Below, in pieces: positions 44,367 through 54,249 of a stretch of DNA of 64,000 bases (the stretch's first letter is position 1; the number at the start of each line of letters is the position of its first letter). Below the pieces are notes generated by a model, which was not told where the DNA came from, did no database searches, and worked only from the letters and a program-made list of their open reading frames with translations. Source of the DNA: Bacteroides salyersiae WAL 10018 = DSM 18765 = JCM 12988 (GTDB taxonomy: Bacteria > Bacteroidota > Bacteroidia > Bacteroidales > Bacteroidaceae); assembly GCF_000381365.1 (NCBI RefSeq), contig NZ_KB905466.1, positions 115,628-179,627 of the forward strand, given 5' to 3'. A program made the position numbers and the translations under genes.

Positions 44367-44933
44367 ATGAAAATTTTACTTTTAGACAATTATGACTCTT
44401 TTACCTACAACCTGTTGCATGTGGTAAAAGAACTCGGATACACCGATATAGAAGTATTTCGTAACGACCGGATAAGCCTTGACGAAGTGAACCGCTTCGA
44501 CAAAATCATTCTCTCCCCCGGCCCTGGCATACCCGCAGAAGCCGGCCTGCTTTTACCTATTATAAAACAATATGCACCGACCAAAAGTATATTAGGTGTC
44601 TGCCTCGGACATCAGGCTATCGGTGAAGCATTCGGTGCCACACTCGAAAACCTGGTGGAAGTATATCATGGCGTACAAACCCTCATCGATATAACCGGGA
44701 AAGATATATTATTTCAAGATTTAGAACACGAGATTCCCGTAGGACGTTATCACTCTTGGGTGGTCAGCCGCAATCACTTTCCCGACAGTCTGGAGATCAC
44801 GGCAGAAAGCAAAGAGGGACAAATCATGGCATTACGCCATTGCACGTACGATGTACATGGCATACAGTTCCATCCCGAATCAGTACTCACACCACAAGGA
44901 AAGATTATCATCCACAATTTCTTAAAAGCATAA
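44367..44933 (+). CDS. trpG: Anthranilate synthase component II (glutamine amidotransferase)
   Basis: A 188-residue class I amidotransferase that provides ammonia to TrpE. It has LLLDNYDSFTYNL at the start, the nucleophile in GVCLGHQAIGEAFG (Cys79), and the His-Glu pair in IQFHPESVLT near residue 170. It is separate from TrpD, not fused as in E. coli. It begins five bases after trpE and ends four bases before trpD, so the block is tightly coupled. Confidence 0.97.
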   Translation: MKILLLDNYDSFTYNLLHVVKELGYTDIEVFRNDRISLDEVNRFDKIILSPGPGIPAEAGLLLPIIKQYAPTKSILGVCLGHQAIGEAFGATLENLVEVYHGVQTLIDITGKDILFQDLEHEIPVGRYHSWVVSRNHFPDSLEITAESKEGQIMALRHCTYDVHGIQFHPESVLTPQGKIIIHNFLKA

Positions 44934-44937
44934 ATGT

Positions 44938-45933
44938 ATGAAACAGATTCTATATAAACTTTTCGAACATCAATATCTGGGACGGGAAGAGGCCCGTATC
45001 ATCCTGCAAAACATAGCACAGGGAAAATACAACGATGTACAGGTAGCTTCGCTGATCACCGTTTTCCTGATGCGTAATATTTCCGTTGAAGAATTATGCG
45101 GGTTTCGTGATGCATTATTGGAAATGCGACTGCCGGTCGACCTCAGCGACTTTTCTCCGATCGATATTGTTGGTACGGGAGGAGATGGCAAAAACACATT
45201 CAATATTTCGACAGCAGCCTGTTTTACTGTGGCCGGAGCCGGATTTCCGGTTGTAAAACATGGAAATTATGGTGCAACATCCGTCAGTGGCGCCAGCAAT
45301 GTGATGGAACAACATGGAGTGAAATTCACAAACAATGTTGACAAACTGCGCCGTTCCATAGAGAAATGCAACATCGCTTATTTGCATGCCCCCCTCTTCA
45401 ATCCGGCATTGAAGGCAGTAGCTCCGGTACGAAAAGCATTGGCCGTACGTACTTTTTTCAACATGCTCGGCCCACTGGTAAACCCGGTATTACCGCAATA
45501 CCAATTGTTAGGTGTCTACAATTTACCACTACTCCGTTTGTATAGCTACACTTATCAGGCAAGTAATATAAAATTCGCCGTAGTTCACAGCCTCGACGGA
45601 TACGATGAAATTTCACTGACTAATGAATTTAAGGTAGCAACCAGTGAAAGCGAGAAAATCTACAGTCCGGAAAGTCTCAATTTCCATCGTTACACAGAAA
45701 AAGATCTGGATGGAGGAAATACCCCGGAAGACGCTGCCAAGATATTCGATAACGTCATGGCAAACCGGGCTACCGAAGCACAAAAAGAGGTAGTGATAGT
45801 AAATGCCGCCTTTGCCATCCACGTGATTTGTCCGGAAAAACCGATAGAAGAATGTATCGGTCTGGCACGTCAGTCATTAGAGAGCGGTAAAGCACAAGCC
45901 ACACTCCGGAAGTTTATAAAACTTAATCAATAA
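44938..45933 (+). CDS. trpD: Anthranilate phosphoribosyltransferase
   Basis: A 331-residue TrpD that transfers phosphoribosyl from PRPP to anthranilate. The PRPP loop is IVGTGGDGKNTFNIST at about residues 76-91. Other marks are KHGNYGATSVSGASNVME near residue 103 and the FFNMLGPLVNP region near residue 174. Length is normal. Confidence 0.97.
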   Translation: MKQILYKLFEHQYLGREEARIILQNIAQGKYNDVQVASLITVFLMRNISVEELCGFRDALLEMRLPVDLSDFSPIDIVGTGGDGKNTFNISTAACFTVAGAGFPVVKHGNYGATSVSGASNVMEQHGVKFTNNVDKLRRSIEKCNIAYLHAPLFNPALKAVAPVRKALAVRTFFNMLGPLVNPVLPQYQLLGVYNLPLLRLYSYTYQASNIKFAVVHSLDGYDEISLTNEFKVATSESEKIYSPESLNFHRYTEKDLDGGNTPEDAAKIFDNVMANRATEAQKEVVIVNAAFAIHVICPEKPIEECIGLARQSLESGKAQATLRKFIKLNQ

Positions 45934-45944
45934 AAAAGCAAACA

Positions 45945-46733
45945 ATGGAAGATATATTATCAGAAATTATCGCAAACAAGCGTAAAGAAGTAGATTTGCA
46001 GAAACAGGCAATCTCAATCGAACAGCTTTCCGAGGGTATTGGCGACCTCCTTCCCACCCGTTCCATGAAGCAGGCCATCGCCTCTTCTCCAACAGGAATC
46101 ATTGCTGAATTTAAGCGCCGGTCGCCCTCCAAAGGATGGATAAAAGAAAACGCCCGTCCGGAAGAAATCGTTCCTGCGTATGCCGCTTCCGGTGCTTCGG
46201 CTGTTTCCATTCTTACAGATGAAACATTTTTTGGCGGTACCCTGCGGGACATCCGCACAGTACGCCCTTTGATAAATCTGCCCATTCTGAGGAAAGATTT
46301 CATCATTGACGAATACCAACTTTACCAGGCCCGTATCGTAGGAGCCGATGCAGTACTTCTGATTGCAGCCGCATTAGAACAAACCCAATGCCGTGCTTTA
46401 GCGGATAAGGCCCATGAACTCGGCTTAGAAGTACTGCTTGAAATTCATAATACTGACGAATTACCTTATATATATAAAGATATCGATATGGTAGGCATCA
46501 ACAACCGCAACTTAGGCAGTTTCCATACAGATGTAGCCAATTCTTTCCGTTTGGCGGAACAGTTACCACAAGATACGATACTGGTATCTGAGAGTGGTAT
46601 TTCCCAGCCGGTAACCGTCTCTAAACTCCATGACGCGGGTTTCAGAGGTTTCCTTATCGGAGAAACTTTTATGCGGACCGAGAAACCGGCCGAAACCTTG
46701 AAAGAATTCATTTCACAGGTAAACAAGCAGTAA
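45945..46733 (+). CDS. trpC: Indole-3-glycerol phosphate synthase
   Basis: A 262-residue TIM barrel that closes the indole ring. The catalytic lysine lies in IIAEFKRRSPSKGWI near residue 53, LRKDFIIDEYQLYQA near residue 111, GINNRNLGSF near residue 185, and SESGISQP near residue 213. It is not fused with TrpF, unlike E. coli. Confidence 0.97.
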   Translation: MEDILSEIIANKRKEVDLQKQAISIEQLSEGIGDLLPTRSMKQAIASSPTGIIAEFKRRSPSKGWIKENARPEEIVPAYAASGASAVSILTDETFFGGTLRDIRTVRPLINLPILRKDFIIDEYQLYQARIVGADAVLLIAAALEQTQCRALADKAHELGLEVLLEIHNTDELPYIYKDIDMVGINNRNLGSFHTDVANSFRLAEQLPQDTILVSESGISQPVTVSKLHDAGFRGFLIGETFMRTEKPAETLKEFISQVNKQ

Positions 46734-46753
46734 CAACCAATCTTTTATAAATT

Positions 46754-47377
46754 ATGATAAACGGCAAATTAATAAAAATATGCGGCATGCAGGATGGAGA
46801 AAATATCCGTAAAACGGAAACGCTCAACATCGATATGATCGGTTTTATTTTCTATCCTAAATCTCCTCGTTATATCTATGAAATGCCCGACTACATGCCC
46901 GTACATGCCCGGCGTGTAGGTGTCTTTGTGAACGAACCCAGACAGACGATAGAAATGTTCGCCGATCGTTTCGGATTGAACTTCATCCAACTTCACGGAC
47001 ATGAGTCGCCGGAATACTGCCGTTCACTTCAATCAAACGGCTTCAAGTTGATCAAAACCTTTTCCATCTCCTGCATAAAGGACTTACATTCTGTTTACGA
47101 TTATGAAAAATACTGCAACTATTTTCTTTTCGATACAAAATGCCAACAATACGGCGGTTCGGGCAATCAATTCGACTGGAGCATTCTACATGCCTATAAT
47201 GGCAATGTCCCTTTTCTGCTTAGTGGCGGTATCAATCCATATAGTGCGAAGGCCCTTCGTGAATTCCATCATCCCCGCTTAGCAGGTTATGATCTTAACA
47301 GCCGTTTCGAAACAAAACCGGGAAGGAAAGATACGGAACGTATCCGCCTATTTCTAAACGAATTACGTCAACAATAA
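46754..47377 (+). CDS. trpF: Phosphoribosylanthranilate isomerase
   Basis: A 207-residue TIM barrel that performs the Amadori rearrangement before TrpC. The catalytic cysteine lies in KICGMQDGENIR (Cys10), followed by GFIFYPKSPRY, VGVFVNEP, IQLHGHESPEYC and the aspartate in FLFDTKCQQYGGSG near residue 130. The C-terminal phosphate site LLSGGINP is intact. It lies between trpC (20 bases) and trpA (13 bases). Confidence 0.96.
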   Translation: MINGKLIKICGMQDGENIRKTETLNIDMIGFIFYPKSPRYIYEMPDYMPVHARRVGVFVNEPRQTIEMFADRFGLNFIQLHGHESPEYCRSLQSNGFKLIKTFSISCIKDLHSVYDYEKYCNYFLFDTKCQQYGGSGNQFDWSILHAYNGNVPFLLSGGINPYSAKALREFHHPRLAGYDLNSRFETKPGRKDTERIRLFLNELRQQ

Positions 47378-47390
47378 AAAAACAAAGTAT

Positions 47391-48161
47391 ATGAACCGAA
47401 TTAATCAACTTTTCAATAGTGATAAAAAAAATCTGTTATCTATCTATTTTTGTGCAGGCACTCCCACTCTGAACGGTACAGCCAACGTTATCCGTACGCT
47501 TGAGAAGCACGGTGTAAGCATGATTGAAATCGGCATTCCTTTCAGCGATCCGATGGCCGATGGCATTGTGATACAAAATGCAGCTACACAGGCCCTTCGC
47601 AATGGAATGTCATTAAAATTACTCTTTGAACAACTCCGTGACATTCGTAAAGATGTAAATATCCCACTCGTTTTCATGGGATACCTAAATCCTATCATGC
47701 AATTCGGCTTCGAAGAGTTCTGCCGTAAATGTGTAGAATGCGGTATCGACGGAGTCATTATCCCCGATCTCCCCTTCCGTGATTATCAGGAATACTATCG
47801 CCCCATCGCCGAACGCCATGATATCAAAGTAATCATGCTTATCACTCCCGAAACCAGTGAAGAACGTGTCCGGGATATCGATGCCCATACGGATGGATTT
47901 ATCTATATGGTATCCTCGGCAGCTACCACCGGTGTACAACAAGATTTTGATACGCAAAAACGAGCCTATTTTAAAAAGATAGACGGAATGAAACTACGCA
48001 ACCCACGCATGGTAGGTTTCGGCATCTCCAATAAAGCGACTTTCCAAGCCGCATGCGACAATGCCCGTGGGGGTATTATCGGAAGCCGTTTCGTCACCTT
48101 ATTAGATGAAGAAAAAGATCCCGAAAAAGCCATCCTCCGTCTATTAGAAGCCATCCGATGA
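47391..48161 (+). CDS. trpA: Tryptophan synthase alpha chain
   Basis: A 256-residue TrpA that cleaves indole-3-glycerol phosphate. Catalytic residues are in MIEIGIPFSDPMADGIVIQ (glutamate near residue 46 and aspartate near 57). Later marks are DGVIIPDLPFRDY near residue 119 and VGFGISNKATFQ near residue 205. It is the last gene of the trp operon; the word-repeat hairpin at 48162-48270 follows at once. Confidence 0.97.
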   Translation: MNRINQLFNSDKKNLLSIYFCAGTPTLNGTANVIRTLEKHGVSMIEIGIPFSDPMADGIVIQNAATQALRNGMSLKLLFEQLRDIRKDVNIPLVFMGYLNPIMQFGFEEFCRKCVECGIDGVIIPDLPFRDYQEYYRPIAERHDIKVIMLITPETSEERVRDIDAHTDGFIYMVSSAATTGVQQDFDTQKRAYFKKIDGMKLRNPRMVGFGISNKATFQAACDNARGGIIGSRFVTLLDEEKDPEKAILRLLEAIR

Positions 48162-48270
48162 TTGATGAATCAAGAATTATGATTGATGAATTACCAATGA
48201 AGAATCATGCATAGACGACCATAGACTCCGTGCGCTAATTCATCAATCATAATTCATAAATCATAATTCT
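48162..48270. repeat. Word-repeat hairpin after trpA
   Basis: Arms 48174-48193 and 48236-48255 are a perfect 20-base inverted repeat around a 42-base centre that contains CATGCATAGACGACCATAGAC. More ATTGATGAAT and CATAATTC words lie at both ends. It separates the trp operon from the asparaginase promoter. Confidence 0.8.
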
Positions 48271-48274
48271 TTTG

Positions 48275-48282
48275 TATCTTTG
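48275..48282 (+). promoter_or_regulatory. -7 element upstream of ansA
   Basis: TATCTTTG at this position predicts initiation near 48289 and a leader of about 22 bases to the ATG at 48311. This rules out the in-frame TTG at 48272 as start, since it lies within the promoter. Confidence 0.65.
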
Positions 48283-48310
48283 CCGTCGATTTAACAAGAA
48301 AGCCACAAAT

Positions 48311-49360
48311 ATGATAGCCAATTACCCTTCCGTTTTGTTAATATATACCGGAGGAACTATCGGAATGATAGAAAACCCGGAGACCGGTGCTTTGGAAAAT
48401 TTTGACTTCGACCATCTGTTAAAACACGTCCCCGAGCTAAAACGCTTTAATTACCGAATCTCCTCTTATCAATTCGATCCTCCTATCGACTCTTCGGATA
48501 TGGAACCCCTCTACTGGGCCAAACTTGTGAAAATCATCAACTACAATTACGATTACTTCGATGGTTTTGTCATTTTGCATGGAACGGATACAATGGCTTA
48601 CACAGCTTCGGCATTGAGCTTCATGCTCGAAAATCTAAGTAAACCGGTTATTCTTACAGGTTCTCAACTCCCTATAGGAACATTACGAACCGATGGAAAG
48701 GAGAATCTGATAACGGCAATTGAAATAGCAGCTGCCAAAAATGCAAACGGCACAGCAATGGTTCCGGAAGTATGCATCTTCTTTGAAAACCATCTGATGC
48801 GTGGAAACCGTACAACCAAAATTAATGCTGAAAATTTCAATGCTTTCCGCTCTTTCAATTATCCGGCGTTAGCACGTGTCGGAATCCATATCAAATATGA
48901 ACCTAACCTTATTCACAAACCGGACCCGACAAAAGCCTTAAAGCCACATTACCTGTTTGATACCAATGTGGTAATATTAACCCTTTTTCCCGGCATACAA
49001 GAAAGCATTATCACCTCCTTACTCCATGTAGAAGGACTGAAAGCCGTAGTATTAAAGACATTCGGTTCGGGCAATGCCCCGCAAAAGCCTTGGTTCATAG
49101 AGCAACTGAAAGCAGCTACCGAACGAGGAATCATTATTGTTAATATTACCCAATGCTCTTCGGGAGCCGTAGAAATGGAACGTTATGAAACAGGTATTCA
49201 GCTACTACAAGCCGGTGTCATCAGTGGCTACGACAGCACACCGGAATGTGCTGTAACAAAACTAATGTTTCTACTCGGACACGGTTTAAGCAATAAAGAA
49301 ATCAGATATAAAATGAACTCCTGCCTGATTGGAGAAATAACAAAACCTAATCAACAATGA
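48311..49360 (+). CDS. ansA: L-asparaginase type I
   Basis: A 349-residue type I asparaginase from the ATG at 48311. The first catalytic threonine lies in LIYTGGTIGMIENP near residue 14; the second motif is ILHGTDTMAYTASALS near residue 93, with the lysine further on. There is no signal peptide, so it acts in the cytosol, unlike periplasmic type II. It is monocistronic behind its own promoter and would recycle asparagine nitrogen made by AsnB upstream in the region. Confidence 0.94.
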   Translation: MIANYPSVLLIYTGGTIGMIENPETGALENFDFDHLLKHVPELKRFNYRISSYQFDPPIDSSDMEPLYWAKLVKIINYNYDYFDGFVILHGTDTMAYTASALSFMLENLSKPVILTGSQLPIGTLRTDGKENLITAIEIAAAKNANGTAMVPEVCIFFENHLMRGNRTTKINAENFNAFRSFNYPALARVGIHIKYEPNLIHKPDPTKALKPHYLFDTNVVILTLFPGIQESIITSLLHVEGLKAVVLKTFGSGNAPQKPWFIEQLKAATERGIIIVNITQCSSGAVEMERYETGIQLLQAGVISGYDSTPECAVTKLMFLLGHGLSNKEIRYKMNSCLIGEITKPNQQ

Positions 49361-50183
49361 AATAGCGTTATAACAAGGCAACATTAATGGCTATTGTATC
49401 AGAATAGCTACCTAAAAAGAGTATTCATAACAAAAATATTCAAGAAAGCCGTATCCCTATTTTAAATAGTAAATACATACGGTTATTTACATTTGTGTTA
49501 ACATTATTAATTCTCTATCTTTAAACCGATTCCCTGTATATTCAAATACACATCTCAACAAAACAATATCATAAGCCCCTTCATCAACCTAAAAATTATA
49601 TTCAACATCACACAAAGCACATACTTGTACAAAATAAGCAAACGCAATTTATATTTCATTTATCATCCTATCAGATTTACAGAAAAGCACTAAAGGCTAA
49701 CCAATTTATAATCAACACAAACACTATGCGATTTACAAATAGCACCACAATCCTGATATAAACCGTCAAATTATATACAATCCCAATTATTCTACACACA
49801 AGAATCTTATATAACTTTCTTCACAAAAAATCAAAGCACAATCCAAATATCGTATAGCAAACGAGCGTCTATCCTATTCATTCTCATTTTACAAATACAG
49901 ACAACACAAAATAGACAGAATATACAATTATAGAAATAATGAAAGAAATAACAGACAGTACAACTAAATCATATTTTATTAATAAACAAATAGTTACATC
50001 CAACACACAAACCACAATAAAAAGTTGTAATATCCATCCAACAACCATTTAAAAGATGTTAATAAAAACACTTTTCCTCTCACAACACGTTAGTATATTA
50101 TAAATTAATAGATACCTTTGTGACCAATAACAAACTAAGACTTGTTATCTATTTAATAGTAATAACAGAGCAAGCAATTAATT
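49361..50183. other. Long gene-free region before the LruC-type gene
   Basis: About 820 bases, very AT-rich, with few G on the plus strand (A and C dominate). No frame or inverted repeat of note. Near its right end TTAG (50090-50093), 19 bases, TACCTTTG (50113-50120) forms a likely promoter, giving the next gene a leader near 57 bases. Confidence 0.6.
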
Positions 50184-52484
50184 ATGAAATTCAATCTTTG
50201 CAAGTCAAGTACTGTTTCACTCCTTGTGGGAGCAGTCGCATTTACCAGTTGTGTAGATAATGACAAAAATCTCTTTGATGTGGAAAAAACCAAAGAACTT
50301 TATCAGAGTTCTTTTCCTGTACAAAACATCGATCCAAGTATGGATTGGAAAACGACTCAAGGCGTTAATGTATCCGTCAGTGTGAATGAGGATATGGGAA
50401 CTAATTACAAAGTGCAATTGTTCGACGCCAACCCATTAAATAAAAACAGCAATGCCAGACTCTTAGCAGAAGGATACGCCAATCAAGATATGAAACTTGA
50501 AACAACGATGGATTGTCCGACTGCCTTAACTACCGTCTTCGTTGCCCGAGTAGACAACAAAGGACGTTACATCGTAAAACCGGCAAACATCAGTAATGGA
50601 AGAGTTGCAGTTGCTTTTGGTAACGGCAATACCATCGTTTCCCGGGCTACCCGTTCTGTGGACTTCACAGTCCCCACAATGGAAGCGCCTTATAGCGAAC
50701 AGGAAATAGCAAGCAAATTGCAAGAAGCTACCGAAATTCAGCAAGATTGGAATCTGGGAGCTATGCAAAATTGGGATAAAAACAAATACGAAGGCTATGA
50801 TATATTCAATACACCGAATAATCAACCACGTTTTTTCAAAATAACCTCTCCTTGCACCGATATATTATATTCTTCGGGAAGCGCCACCATTAAAGTAATA
50901 GTGGCAACCAAGTTAACTTTGACTAAAACACCCGATTTATCAGGTCACGTAGAACTAATCGTCGTTGCAGGAGGTGAAATTGTCATATCCGATGGATTAA
51001 AATTAAGCCGTACATCCCAAATAACCGTATTAGGCGATGGGAAAATAACAGGAGAAAAGCTTGAACTCACCAATGTAGGTTCTGCAAATCCCAATTACAA
51101 TGCAGGAACCATCGAATTGGACAAGTTCACAATGAGCGAACCTAACGGACTGATTTATAATTGCGGTACATTCAAAGTCGACAATCTGGATATAAGAAAT
51201 AACACCACTAAATTAGTCAACCAAGGAAAAGCCTATATCGAAGAAACACATACCCGTTGTACAATTGAAAACGGCTGTTACCTTGAAGTCGAAGATTTTG
51301 ACGGTGTTCTCAGATTAGGTGAATTATCTTCTGCTACCATTGAAACTTACAATAAAAACAGAGGTGACAACCCGGATTTGACATTAGGCAAAAATTCCAT
51401 ATTGAATATTGAAAAAGCATATTTGACAGAAGAACACTTCCACGGCCCTTCAAACGGATATGCATTGGTAAAAATCGAAGAGGTCGAACAGTTAAACAAC
51501 TTCCAGTCAGCAGGTAACATCTATTATGAAATAAAGGAATTTGATGATGACATCAGTACAGAAAAATGGATGGACCGTTTCTACGATGCACTGAAAAACT
51601 CAGAAGGAACAATCTCTAAGTTCGGAGAGTCTCCTATCACAATCCCTGCCGGAGATTGCACAGGAGAAGGTAATACTCCGAACGAAAGCGGTGAAGAAAT
51701 CGAAGTGAATCCGATGAACTATACCTACGCATTCGAAGACAATTATCCTTCAGCAGGCGACTACGACTTTAACGATATCGTGTTGAATGTTTCAACTGAG
51801 TATACAAAAGAAAAATCTACAAACGCAATAAAGTCTATACAGTATAACATCACATTAAGTGCTGTTGGAGCAACCAAACAATTAGGAGCTGCCTTACGCT
51901 TGGTAGACGTTAATAAAAGTGCTATTGCAAGCGTTTCATTTGACGGCAGAACAGAGATGCGTTCGACATTGGCTAATTCCATGTTCGAAAACAGTGCAAT
52001 AGAAAGTAACGGCAACGAAGTTGTCATACCTCTCTTTGGAGATGCGCACCAAGTATATGGATTCGGTGGAAATTCACGACCGATGCTTAATACCGACCAG
52101 CAACGGACCAATGAAGTTTATACCCTGAAAGTAATCATTACACTTACTGATCAAAGTAAAACAGCACCGGTTTTGACCAAAGACAATCTTGATTTCTTTA
52201 TAGCATACTCTATGGGTAACCAAAGTCCGAGAACTGAAATCCACCTATACGAGTTCAGAAAATACGGTGCTACCGCTAATGGCAATGTACATAAAGAAAA
52301 TCTGGATGCTGCCGGTAATCTGACTTGGGGAATTTCCGTACCGGAATTTAAGTACCCGACAGAGATGACCAAGATCACCGACGCTTATCCACAATTTGAA
52401 GCATGGGCACAAAATCATACAAGTAACTTAGATTGGTACAAGTATCCTACTGATAAAACTGATAAGAAATATATCTTTGAATAA
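50184..52484 (+). CDS. LruC-domain surface lipoprotein
   Basis: A 766-residue protein. The signal peptide (about residues 1-22) ends FTSC, and Val-Asp-Asn-Asp follow the cysteine, so it is probably lipidated and exported. The N-terminal third is beta-rich (TNYKVQLFDANPL, ATTVFVARVDNKGRYIVKPANI). The middle (about 225-430) resembles a right-handed beta-helix (repeated GKITGEKLELTNVG, GLIYNCGTFKVDNLDI). The C-terminal part holds the LruC/DUF4842 motif TYAFEDNYPSAGDYDFNDIVLNV near residue 515, with clustered acidic residues that may bind calcium. Function is not known. A strong terminator follows. Confidence 0.8.
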   Translation: MKFNLCKSSTVSLLVGAVAFTSCVDNDKNLFDVEKTKELYQSSFPVQNIDPSMDWKTTQGVNVSVSVNEDMGTNYKVQLFDANPLNKNSNARLLAEGYANQDMKLETTMDCPTALTTVFVARVDNKGRYIVKPANISNGRVAVAFGNGNTIVSRATRSVDFTVPTMEAPYSEQEIASKLQEATEIQQDWNLGAMQNWDKNKYEGYDIFNTPNNQPRFFKITSPCTDILYSSGSATIKVIVATKLTLTKTPDLSGHVELIVVAGGEIVISDGLKLSRTSQITVLGDGKITGEKLELTNVGSANPNYNAGTIELDKFTMSEPNGLIYNCGTFKVDNLDIRNNTTKLVNQGKAYIEETHTRCTIENGCYLEVEDFDGVLRLGELSSATIETYNKNRGDNPDLTLGKNSILNIEKAYLTEEHFHGPSNGYALVKIEEVEQLNNFQSAGNIYYEIKEFDDDISTEKWMDRFYDALKNSEGTISKFGESPITIPAGDCTGEGNTPNESGEEIEVNPMNYTYAFEDNYPSAGDYDFNDIVLNVSTEYTKEKSTNAIKSIQYNITLSAVGATKQLGAALRLVDVNKSAIASVSFDGRTEMRSTLANSMFENSAIESNGNEVVIPLFGDAHQVYGFGGNSRPMLNTDQQRTNEVYTLKVIITLTDQSKTAPVLTKDNLDFFIAYSMGNQSPRTEIHLYEFRKYGATANGNVHKENLDAAGNLTWGISVPEFKYPTEMTKITDAYPQFEAWAQNHTSNLDWYKYPTDKTDKKYIFE

Positions 52485-52507
52485 TCCGAGAGTCTTTCTT
52501 AAAAAAT

Positions 52508-52547
52508 AAAATAAAAGCCGGAATTAAAACTTACCGGCTTTTATTTT
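52508..52547 (+). terminator. Intrinsic terminator after the LruC-type gene
   Basis: A 14-base-pair perfect stem (52508-52521 with 52534-52547), GC-rich at its top, runs into a T-rich tail. Confidence 0.88.
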
Positions 52548-52707
52548 GTCCCAAATAACAGACTTTATATAAAAATGGGCAAATTACTCTATTTTATAGA
52601 GCGCAGTTATTAAAATAATATATATATTTGCACGGATTGAGAAAGGGAATCGTGTATTAATCGTAATATTAACGAAGCAAACAAAGTAAAAAGGTTCGAT
52701 TACTGAT

Positions 52708-53073
52708 ATGAAAAAAAAGATATTACTCATCGATGATAAAGCATCCATAGCCAAAGTAGTTTCGATCTACTTAGGTAAAGAATATGATTTCACATATTGC
52801 GAAAACCCAATAAAAGCCATTGAATGGTTACACGAAGGAAACATGCCGGATCTTATTATTTCAGATATACGTATGCCGGAAATGATGGGAGATGAATTTC
52901 TACTTTACATGAAACATAACGAATTATTCAAATCGATACCTATCATTATGCTTTCAAGTGAAGAAAGCACAACCGAACGGATCAGATTATTGGAAGAAGG
53001 TGCAGCCGATTATATTCTAAAACCCTTTAATCCTCTTGAGCTTAAAGTCCGCATAAAAAAAATCATTGACTAA
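52708..53073 (+). CDS. Stand-alone CheY-like response regulator
   Basis: A 121-residue single receiver domain with no output domain. All phosphorylation residues are present: the acidic pair Asp9-Asp10, the phospho-acceptor Asp53 in IISDIRMPEMMGDEF, Ser83/Ser84 in IIMLSSEES, and Lys105 in YILKPFNP. It is the first gene of a four-gene set and lies 8 bases before the glycosylphosphotransferase gene. No histidine kinase is in view. A -7 element TATATTTG (52623-52630) lies upstream. By position it probably signals to the next gene product. Confidence 0.9.
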   Translation: MKKKILLIDDKASIAKVVSIYLGKEYDFTYCENPIKAIEWLHEGNMPDLIISDIRMPEMMGDEFLLYMKHNELFKSIPIIMLSSEESTTERIRLLEEGAADYILKPFNPLELKVRIKKIID

Positions 53074-53081
53074 GATTCCCT

Positions 53082-54236
53082 ATGTTACATCTTGTCTATA
53101 TCGGAAGATACGAAAGAACTATCGAACATTTTTCAAAACAGGTAAAAGAATCATTCTACCATGTATTGACATATGCCAAAGCTACAAAAATTATAGACAA
53201 GATACGGGAGAAATACGATATTATCATATTATTCGAACAAACTGACATACAGAAAGACATCCTGGACATCGAATATCTACGGAAGAAATATCCCGGAATA
53301 TACATGGTACTTGTGATGGATTCACTCACCAAGGAGGAGAGCCTGCAATATTTGAAAGCCGGAATCAATAATACAATACCATTCGAAGCTCCTCAAGAAG
53401 CCATCGAAAGCTTGATCAATTTTCAGAAACGTAGAAAGCAGCAAAAAATAAAAGATATTCAAAAAAAAGGAGAGAACATACAAACGTTTAAACTCCCCGT
53501 CTGGAAAAGATGCTTCGATATCGTTTCTTCCGGTTTTGCACTGATTATCTTGTCCCCTTTGTTGATCATTACCGCCATAGCGATCCGCATGGAAAGCAAA
53601 GGGGCAGTCATCTACAAATCCAAACGTGTAGGAAGCAATTATCAGATATTCGACTTTCTGAAATTCCGCTCTATGTACACAAACGCCGATAAGCACCTTA
53701 AAGATTATAATTCATTAAATCAATACCAGACAGATAGCATAGAAGAGGATATCATCTGGGAAGAGACACCCGATTTCGAAGAAAATGAAAATGAAATCGT
53801 TTTAATCTCCGATGATTTCGTGATTTCTGAAGAAGCGTATATTAATAAAAAAACACAGGAGCAGAAAAATGCGTTCGTCAAATTGGAAAACGACCCCCGT
53901 ATTACACGGATAGGACGTATCATCCGCAAATATAGTATCGATGAACTACCTCAGCTTATCAATATTCTGAAAGGAGACATGTCCGTCGTAGGCAATCGTC
54001 CCCTTCCTCTTTACGAGGCAGAATTACTGACCAGCGACGAATACATCGACCGTTTCATGGCTCCTGCCGGATTAACAGGACTTTGGCAAGTTGAGAAACG
54101 GGGGAATTCCGGAAAGATGTCAGCAGACGAACGTAAACAATTAGATATTAAATATGCAAAAACATTCTCTTTCTGGCTGGATATGAAAATTATCCTGAAA
54201 ACCGTGACAGCATTTATCCAAAAAGAGAATGTATAA
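53082..54236 (+). CDS. Polyprenyl glycosylphosphotransferase with degenerate receiver domain
   Basis: A 384-residue fusion. Residues about 1-112 have the receiver-domain rhythm (LHLVYIGRY, YDIIILFEQTD, YMVLVMDSLTKEE, LKAGINNTIPF) but lack the acidic pair, the phospho-aspartate and the lysine, so it cannot be phosphorylated in the usual way. A membrane helix follows at about 147-168. The rest is the WbaP/WcaJ-type domain with FLKFRSMYTNAD near residue 193, then an acidic insert (about 205-262), then RKYSIDELPQL and GDMSVVGNRPLPLYE. Such enzymes put the first sugar phosphate on undecaprenyl phosphate. The typical multi-helix N-terminus is replaced by the receiver-like part. Confidence 0.88.
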   Translation: MLHLVYIGRYERTIEHFSKQVKESFYHVLTYAKATKIIDKIREKYDIIILFEQTDIQKDILDIEYLRKKYPGIYMVLVMDSLTKEESLQYLKAGINNTIPFEAPQEAIESLINFQKRRKQQKIKDIQKKGENIQTFKLPVWKRCFDIVSSGFALIILSPLLIITAIAIRMESKGAVIYKSKRVGSNYQIFDFLKFRSMYTNADKHLKDYNSLNQYQTDSIEEDIIWEETPDFEENENEIVLISDDFVISEEAYINKKTQEQKNAFVKLENDPRITRIGRIIRKYSIDELPQLINILKGDMSVVGNRPLPLYEAELLTSDEYIDRFMAPAGLTGLWQVEKRGNSGKMSADERKQLDIKYAKTFSFWLDMKIILKTVTAFIQKENV

Positions 54237-54249
54237 TATGTATGTCTGA

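Noticed and set aside
48272..48310. TTG start for asparaginase adding 13 residues
   Set aside because: The TTG lies within the -7 promoter element; the ATG at 48311 matches the family start.
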